A stretch of 64,000 nucleotides of DNA from Mikania micrantha. Its lineage: Eukaryota; Streptophyta; Magnoliopsida; Asterales; Asteraceae. The number at the start of each line of letters is the position of its first letter. Position 1 is the stretch's first letter. Positions 57,788 through 64,000 of the stretch are shown one piece after another. Both the position numbers and the translations under genes were made by a program. Under the pieces are notes generated by a model. That model did no database searches, was not told the DNA's origin, and saw only the letters and a program-made list of their open reading frames with translations. Location: contig CM018680.1 in NCBI GenBank assembly GCA_009363875.1, positions 67,054,639 to 67,118,638 of the forward strand, written 5' to 3'.

Positions 57788-58565
57788 CCCTTTCAATTAA
57801 TTATTAATAATACATTACAATGGAATAGATGAAATAATACAACTGACAAGGAAAAGAAATAAATCAACACAATTTACTAAAATAAAAAAAAATATTTTTA
57901 ACTAATAAAAGGCCTTGATCATGAGTCGGGGTGCATGGGCTGGTTCTTAGGATATAGCACGGGTGAGGCATGATAACACAAAAGAGAGAACATTACATAG
58001 AGAACGGTAAAATAGAAAAACAATAATAAGCATACCGAGTAAATAATCTCACTTATAGTGGGGTGGGGTGGGGTGGGGTGGGGGAGGGGGGAGATAAAGA
58101 CACCTTATCCCTATCTACAAGTAGAATAGAGATGTTGCATCGTAAAAGTCCCCTATCTCAAAGGTCCGTATAGTTTTAAGTTTTTTTTTCAACAGTATTA
58201 AACAAGACATAAAACCAAACCCAAAAGCATAAGTCATAATCAAGCAGCACAAACATTTTATCGAAATAGATAAACCCTGACAATATAAGTCAACATACAA
58301 ACAAAAAAACAAGCCAACAGGGAAACTAATAAATACCTAATCATTTATGGTATTATATCAAGCAAACAAACCAAGCGTGAAGTATTATGACACAAACACC
58401 TAACCAGCAGCCTACAGATACCACTACAAACCACCCAAACCAGCAAGCATGCATATAACTCATATAATCCCATATCATATATCCCAAACCAAAAAAGGTG
58501 TATGCCCCTAAAGCTAGAACCCACCATATAATTCTAGACTCTAAACTTAGACATTAGGGAAAGAT
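57788..58565. other. Non-coding sequence with a G-rich run
   Basis: No gene is seen. At 58059-58092 a run of four ggggt units continues into gggggaggggggag, a strong G-quadruplex candidate on the plus strand. It may include the 3' flank of the LINE that follows. Confidence 0.45.
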
Positions 58566-59835
58566 CTATGCATCTTGTACCTTTATTTTATGTCTTCACG
58601 TACTCCTATCATAGATCATGTCCTCAGAGAGGCGTAGCTCTTTCAAATCCTGGCAGATCTGCTCATCCCATGTCAACTTTGGTCAACCCCTCGCCCTTTT
58701 TCCCTCTACCATTTGAATCTCTACTCTTCGAACAGTGCCGACAGACTTCTTCTCCTCACATGCCCGAACCATCTCAACCTTCCTTCCCTTACTTCGTCCG
58801 ATATGTTTGTCACCTCTAATCTTTCTTGGAAGACCTCATTCCTTATCCGATCAAGCATGTGTCTTTGCACATCTATCTCAGCATACTCATCTCCATTGTC
58901 TCCAGCTTTCTTGCTTAGTTCTTCTTAATTGGGCAACAATCAGTGCCATATAGTATGGCTGGCCTGATGGCCACTTTATAAAATTTGCCTTTGAGTTTTT
59001 CTGGAAACTTCTTGTCGCATATGATGCTCGCTGCTGCTCTCCACTTATCACAACTTGCCTGAACCGGTGAGCTATGTCCCCATCAATGTCTCCATCACCT
59101 TGTAGAAACAATCCTAGGTATTTGAACTTTGTCGTCCTTGGCACTTCCTGGCCTCCAATGGTCACCTGATGGTCTTCTTCCTCCTCGTTTGGCCCACTAA
59201 AATTGCAATATAGATACTCAGTTTTGTCCTACTTATGCTAAGTCTCTCTGCTCCCACTCTTCTAAAATCACATTTAGGACGTCTTTCTTTTCTGCCACAA
59301 GGACAATATCATCCGCGAAAAACATACACCATGGGATATATCCCTGGATAAACCTTGACAATTCATACAAAATAACCACAAAGAAGAAGGGGCTTAATGC
59401 CGATCCTTGGTGTAGTCCCGCTTCCACTGGTAAAAGGTCTGTATCTCCCATCGGTGCTCTGACACTTGTTTTATCACTTGCAAACATATCTTTGATAACC
59501 TCTATATACCTCTCAGGGATACCTCTTCTCTCCAAATTATCCCAAATCACCTACCATGGTATGCTGTCATAGGCCTTCTCAAGGACGATGAATACCATAT
59601 GCAGGTCCTTCCTCTTTTCACTGTATTTCTCCATTAATATCCGCAAAATGTGTATTGTCTCTGTTGTCAATCTTCCCTGCATAAATACAAATTGATTTTC
59701 CGTCACTTGGGTTTCTCTTCTCAATCTTGTTTCGATCACCCTTTCCCAATGTTTCATAGTATGGCTCAACAAATTGATTCCCCTATAATTTTCGCAACAT
59801 TGGGCGTCTCCCTTGTTCTTGTACAGGGGGATTAA
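58566..59835 (-). pseudogene. RTE LINE reverse transcriptase
   Basis: RT words are read in fragments: LLSHTMKHWERVIETRL and FMQGRLTTETIHILR (59772-59551), MVFIVLEKAYDSIPW with a stop after it, GLHQGSALSPFFF and the catalytic FADDIVLVAEKK (59550-59233), FKYLGLFLQGDGDIDGDI (59165-58887) and the tail PKLTWDEQICQDLKELRL. Val stands where the first catalytic Asp of motif A is expected (FIDLEKAYD in relatives). At least three frame changes and several stops show it is dead. Confidence 0.85.
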
Positions 59836-60657
59836 AACACTACTTCTCTACTGGTTTGGCATGTTAAAAGTTTTAAGTATAGTGTTGAACAACATGCCAA
59901 CCACCTTATTCCTTCATCCCTAAACATTTCCATATCTCAATGGGAATATCATCAGGTCCGACTACTTTCCTCCCTCCCATCCTCATGAGAGCTCTAAGCA
60001 CCTCTTCTTTGGTGATGCGTCTGCAATAGCAGTTGTTTCGAGGTGTTCCTGTGTTTGTGGGGTTCGGTCCTTCTTCATCCTGATAGTTCCTGTTGTTGAA
60101 AGTATCATAAAAATATGCCTAACATCTGTCTTTAATTTCATTCTCTTTTACCAAAATGCGTACATCCCCTCCCTTTATGAATTTCACTACTCCTAGGTCT
60201 GCCTTTTCCGCTCCCTGGCCTTTGCAATCCTGAAAATTGCATGCTCTCCCTCTTTTGTTTCAAGGCGTTTATACATATCTATGTACGCCTTGCTTTTAAC
60301 TTCTGAAACTGTCTTCTTTGCCTAACGCTTTGATTCTTTGTACCTCTTCTTCAGTCGTGCCCTCTCTGCGCTTCCTGTACATCTGGCAAAATCTCTGAAC
60401 CTTTGTTGCTTTTCTCTAATCTTGATTTGCATCTCGGCATTCCACAAACAAGACTCCCTCTTCCCGTTTATATTACCAGTTGTCATCCCAAGTGTCTCCT
60501 TGCTATTGTAGTCACCTTTTCAGCCATTTCATCCCACAATCGATTTACGTCTTTGCACCTACTGCTATGTCTCCCTTCGAGGACCTTGTTAGTGAACAAA
60601 AATATCTTATTTCTCCCTTCAGGGCGCACCACTTAATTTGAGGGTTCTTCTTCTTCT

Positions 60658-61284
60658 TCACATCCATGAGCCTCTTTTGCATAAAAGTGTCCATGGCCAA
60701 AAATTTATGTTGCGACACCACTGTCTCTCCCCGGGATACCTTGCAGTCCCACAACTTCCAAGATAGATTCTTCTCATCATAAGATAGTCAATCTGAATGT
60801 CTGGCCCTACACTGTTGAACGTGATCAAATGTGAATCCCTCTTCTTAATGGAATTTATGATACCTAGGTCATGAGCCACCACAAACTCTAAAAGTGTGAC
60901 ACCACTCTCATTCAGGGATCGGAAACTAAAACCCACATGGGTCATGGGGAACCCGTCTTTTTCCTTCCCAATGTGGCCATTAAAGTCACCTCTTATACAA
61001 ACTTTCTCATCTCTTGGGATGAATTGAGCGTATAGGCATTTTGGACGCTGCTTATGATTCGACCTCACCCCATTAGATCCTAAGTGCCACAACTGGTATC
61101 CATTATATTCTGCTCCTTTTGTTCCCTTCCACCTTGTCTCCTGCAGGCATGCTACTTTGACTTTGCATTTTCTGAGTTCATCCACTAGCTCCAAAACTCT
61201 TCTAAGGTTTCTGATGTTCCATGACCCTACGCACAAAATTCTTCCGCCCTCTTTCTCCCTGTACCCGCACCTCTCCTCCCTGGA
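60658..61284 (-). pseudogene. RTE LINE APE-type endonuclease
   Basis: The frame reads CVGSWNIRNLRRVLELVDEL, LQETRWKGTK, GDFNGHIG and QIDYLMMRR: the metal-binding Glu (QET), the GDFN loop and the C-terminal DY of APE endonucleases, which nick target DNA. A segment of roughly 70-80 residues between the GYQLWHLGSNG word and FIPRDEKVCIRGDFN is missing compared with relatives, so the active-site YAP loop is lost. The upstream part of the open frame lies in the inserted LTR. Confidence 0.8.
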
Positions 61285-64000
61285 TGTCACACCCCCAAAT
61301 TGCCACTTGCGGTGTGAGACCGCTGAGTGTGACGTGGCAGGATCAAGCTCTTGGTCATATAGAATGACTCTATATGCTTTTGTAAAACACACATTTTTTA
61401 ATAGAAATACTCATAGTTGTTTAAAAGTATTGCAGCGGAAATTATATATTGTTTAATCAGCGAAATGTAAATTGTCAAGACACTACATTTTTTTGGAAGG
61501 TACAACATTCTAAAATGTTCAGAATAAAAGCTTAGATGCATGCAAGACTCTTCCTTTGTTTTCCAAGTGCATCCTAGCTTGTACGTTCAGTTACTTGAGA
61601 ATACATGCTAAAACGTGTCAACATAAAGTTGGTGAGTTCACAGGATTAAGTAAAGAAAAACAATTACGAGATATATACTGGGTATGTTAAGTTGTAGACC
61701 ATAGGTCCCGAGTGTATGAGTTCACCACTACCAAAACTAGACTGTTAGATGCATCCGCCAAGTCTATCGTGAAACTATGGCATAGGTCGATATCACGCTC
61801 GTCCTGACCGCCAATCAGAGTGGTCGTCGAGTGGGGTTTGTCAGACCCAATATTACTATTTAATAACGTCTCGTTCATTGTTCAACTAACGGTAAGGTTT
61901 TGTGAGGACTTTGTTACGATATAAGCACACTTAAAAGTTGTTTTACAACATACCAGTCATACATCTAAAATAGTTTTTGCATAATATTCTCACCCCAATG
62001 TTTAAGTAAAACAGTTAAGATGTAAAAGTGGGGCTGTAAGCTCACCTGAGTTTGTAGTTTGATGTTTATGATATGTGAACTAGCTATCCTATATCATATA
62101 TTGTCACATATGTCACATAGGTTTTGGGAGTTCGTGTTCACTGTCATGTTCGTGTTCGGGTCGTGTTCATGTTCGTGTTTGTGTTCATGTTCGTGTTGAT
62201 CTCACTAGACCATGTTCGTGTCCAAACAACTCTAAGTTGCCATGTTTGCTCGTGTTTGACTGTGTTTGACCGTGTTGACTGTGTTTGACTCAACGACCCG
62301 TTGGTGATTCGTTTGGTTATTATCGTTTGTTTAGCGTGTGTTAAGTGTTATGTTTTACTTCTAAACACATAAGTTGCGTTCAACGGGTAACCTGCATGCT
62401 TGTTTATCCCAAATAATCATGTTATCACATAACACATAGTTACATGTCATCAAACAAACATACTTTTCTTTGTAAAGTTTCTAAATATAGCAAGTTCCTA
62501 TATTTATCATATTTGAATTATCAATAATCATACCAAGAATTTCACATCTTTACAACAAAACCTATTTCATTATCCAGCAACACTAACTATTCCAAATTGT
62601 CTTATTTCACAAAAACCCCAAATTAAAGTTACTATAAATGGAAAGTTTCTATTTTATCATGTTTTAATGTGAAAAATCATATAACAGCCTTCAAATTTCC
62701 ATAATAAAGTATTTTTAGACATATTTTAACAATAAACATGTTCCTTTAACTTGCTTTATTAAAATCCCCAAATAAAGTTTCCTAATATGGAAAGTTTTCT
62801 ACAAAATCCATTTAAAAAAAATCAAATTACACAAACATGTTCAATAGGCTATTATTGTCACCATGATATTCTAACATCACCGAAATCAACATACAAGAAC
62901 ATTTTCTTTGTTAAAAGTTTCCATTATTAGTAATCTATGAACAAATCACCCATAATGTCAAATCTTTCTCACAAATCTTACAAATATCATCATTACTAGA
63001 CCCAAATCATCCTTTAAACTAACTAATCTTGTCAAGATCATCATTTATTCACATCTTGCACTTTAAAAGTTACTATATTTAGTAACATGCCCCAAAATAC
63101 ACATATTCTCACCAAATATCAAGAACACACAAACATTAATCAATCCAATGACACAAGTCAGTCATAGAGCCATTCAAATACTGATTTACAAGTGTATAAT
63201 CTCGTGCATGTGGCTAGATTGATGTTGCATGTGGCCATAAATGCTTGCATGTGTGTGATTCATAGTTGTATGTGTGTTTAAAGGTAAAATTGACCAATAG
63301 ATACTACCTTAGTGGAGGTTAAAGGCTGGATTGAAGCTAGAACAGATGTTAATCAGGTTTTGGAGCTGTTGATGGTGATTCTCCAACTGCTACACAAGGA
63401 TGGTGGTAGAAAGCTCTTCAATGTCTTTTTCTAGCTCCAAGGTCTTCCAAAGCTTGAAGTTAACTTCAAAGTAGCTCCTGGTGGTGTGGATGGAGTCAGC
63501 AGGTCGTTTTTGGTCGGTGTGAATGATGAGAGTTCGACAGAAATGAGATGGGTGTTGTTAAATGAGCTGATTTGGTTTTTATAGAGTGTTAATGTTCCTG
63601 GGAGCTTCGCGTATCTCCAAGAGGTTCGTTGGGGTGTCCTGGCATACCACTAGGGACAAAATAGACGGGTCTCTTAGACTCGGTGTGTATCGCCAAGGTG
63701 GAGTTGATCGGTCATCGTGTACCGCGAAGTTTTTCAGAGAATTCAAATCTGCCTGCCCCTCTTCACGTACCGCAAGGCTCTCACCAGAGTCCTTGGCGTA
63801 TCGCGAAGAGTGCTTGACTGGCCCAAAGGCCCATTTTTGTTGTTACGAATTGTTTTTCGCTCGTTTTTCGTTATCGCTTATCGTTTCTTGACCTTTGCCG
63901 AGATTTTGTTCGTTTATTGCTCACATAGTGCTTATTTGTTGTTAAATTTTATAATTGTTCGATCGTTTCACCAACGTTCGTTAATTCAAGACACGTGTGT
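61285..64000 (-). mobile_element. Tekay-like LTR inserted in the LINE, running out of window
   Basis: It starts tgtcacacccccaaattg, the same terminus as the Tekay LTR at 6761, directly after LINE sequence. It shares the word aaagttggtgagttcacagg (61625) with the other gypsy LTRs. It has a tgttcgtgttca minisatellite (62125-62215) and several cgta(t/c)cgc(g/c)aag words (63605-63810). No far end, primer site or coding sequence is seen by 64000. Minus orientation is inferred from the shared words. Confidence 0.65.
62125..62300. repeat. TGTTCGTGTTCA minisatellite and GTGTTTGACT repeats
   Basis: Hexamer-like cgtgtt/catgtt words repeat about twelve times, followed by five gtgtttgac words. It lies inside the LTR at 61285. 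Confidence 0.8.

Larger units (their letters stand above)
58566..61284 (-). mobile_element. RTE-type LINE, decayed, cut by an LTR element
   Basis: In minus-strand order: endonuclease (61284-60658), broken linker (60650-59840), reverse transcriptase (59835-58890) and a C-terminal tail ending in TAG at 58566-58568. The words fit plant RTE elements rather than L1. The 5' end is lost where the LTR begins at 61285. It encodes no intact protein. Confidence 0.85.

Overview
The window looks like intergenic, repeat-packed nuclear DNA of a eudicot plant, probably Asteraceae. The evidence is the mix of elements: a Tekay-type chromovirus, a SIRE-like Ty1/copia element with a large extra 3' ORF, an Athila-type Ty3/gypsy element, an endogenous pararetrovirus, an RTE-type LINE and many (TA)n-bordered foldback elements. 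The family assignment is inference from element types; no host gene is complete enough to decide it. I see no intact host gene, no functional RNA gene and no prokaryotic feature.

Left part (1-33 kb). The oldest layer is a minus-strand copia element (3' LTR ending at 4700, remains of pol up to 23295). A 10.8-kb Tekay chromovirus (6761-17523, target duplication GGAGA) is inserted in its third ORF. A separate Tekay-like LTR begins at 23296, and 18 bp into it sits an 8.7-kb LTR retrotransposon without open genes (23314-32008, duplication ATGTA). The insertions therefore read as a stack, and the copia third ORF continues in frame across the Tekay insertion once one copy of the duplication is removed.

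Middle part (33-54 kb). Between 33.4 and 40.1 kb, and again around 50.5 and 54.0 kb, the sequence is a chain of foldback or TIR elements separated by (TA)n tracts. One link of the chain (34831-38394) is a rearranged endogenous caulimovirid: plus-strand small ORF and coat-protein ORF, then in inverted orientation the viral leader, tRNA-Met primer site, promoter and a movement-protein-type ORF. Another link (40077-50506) is split by a very young Athila element (41753-50067, duplication CTAGT) whose RNase H end and integrase are replaced by a 117-bp piece of its own LTR.

Right part (50.5-64 kb). This holds a broken PIF/Harbinger-type ORF1 gene, a lone first exon of a serine carboxypeptidase-like gene, a 1.38-kb GATGAG/GAT microsatellite, a hAT MITE with a perfect 8-bp duplication, a decayed RTE LINE, and the start of another Tekay-like LTR inserted into that LINE at 61285 and running out of the window.

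The strongest leads for new biology are the membrane-anchored extra ORF upstream of gag in the Tekay element, the (TA)n-bordered foldback elements with internally reiterated motifs, the hairpins with changing stems and a conserved loop in gypsy leaders/LTRs, and the LTR-patched Athila pol.
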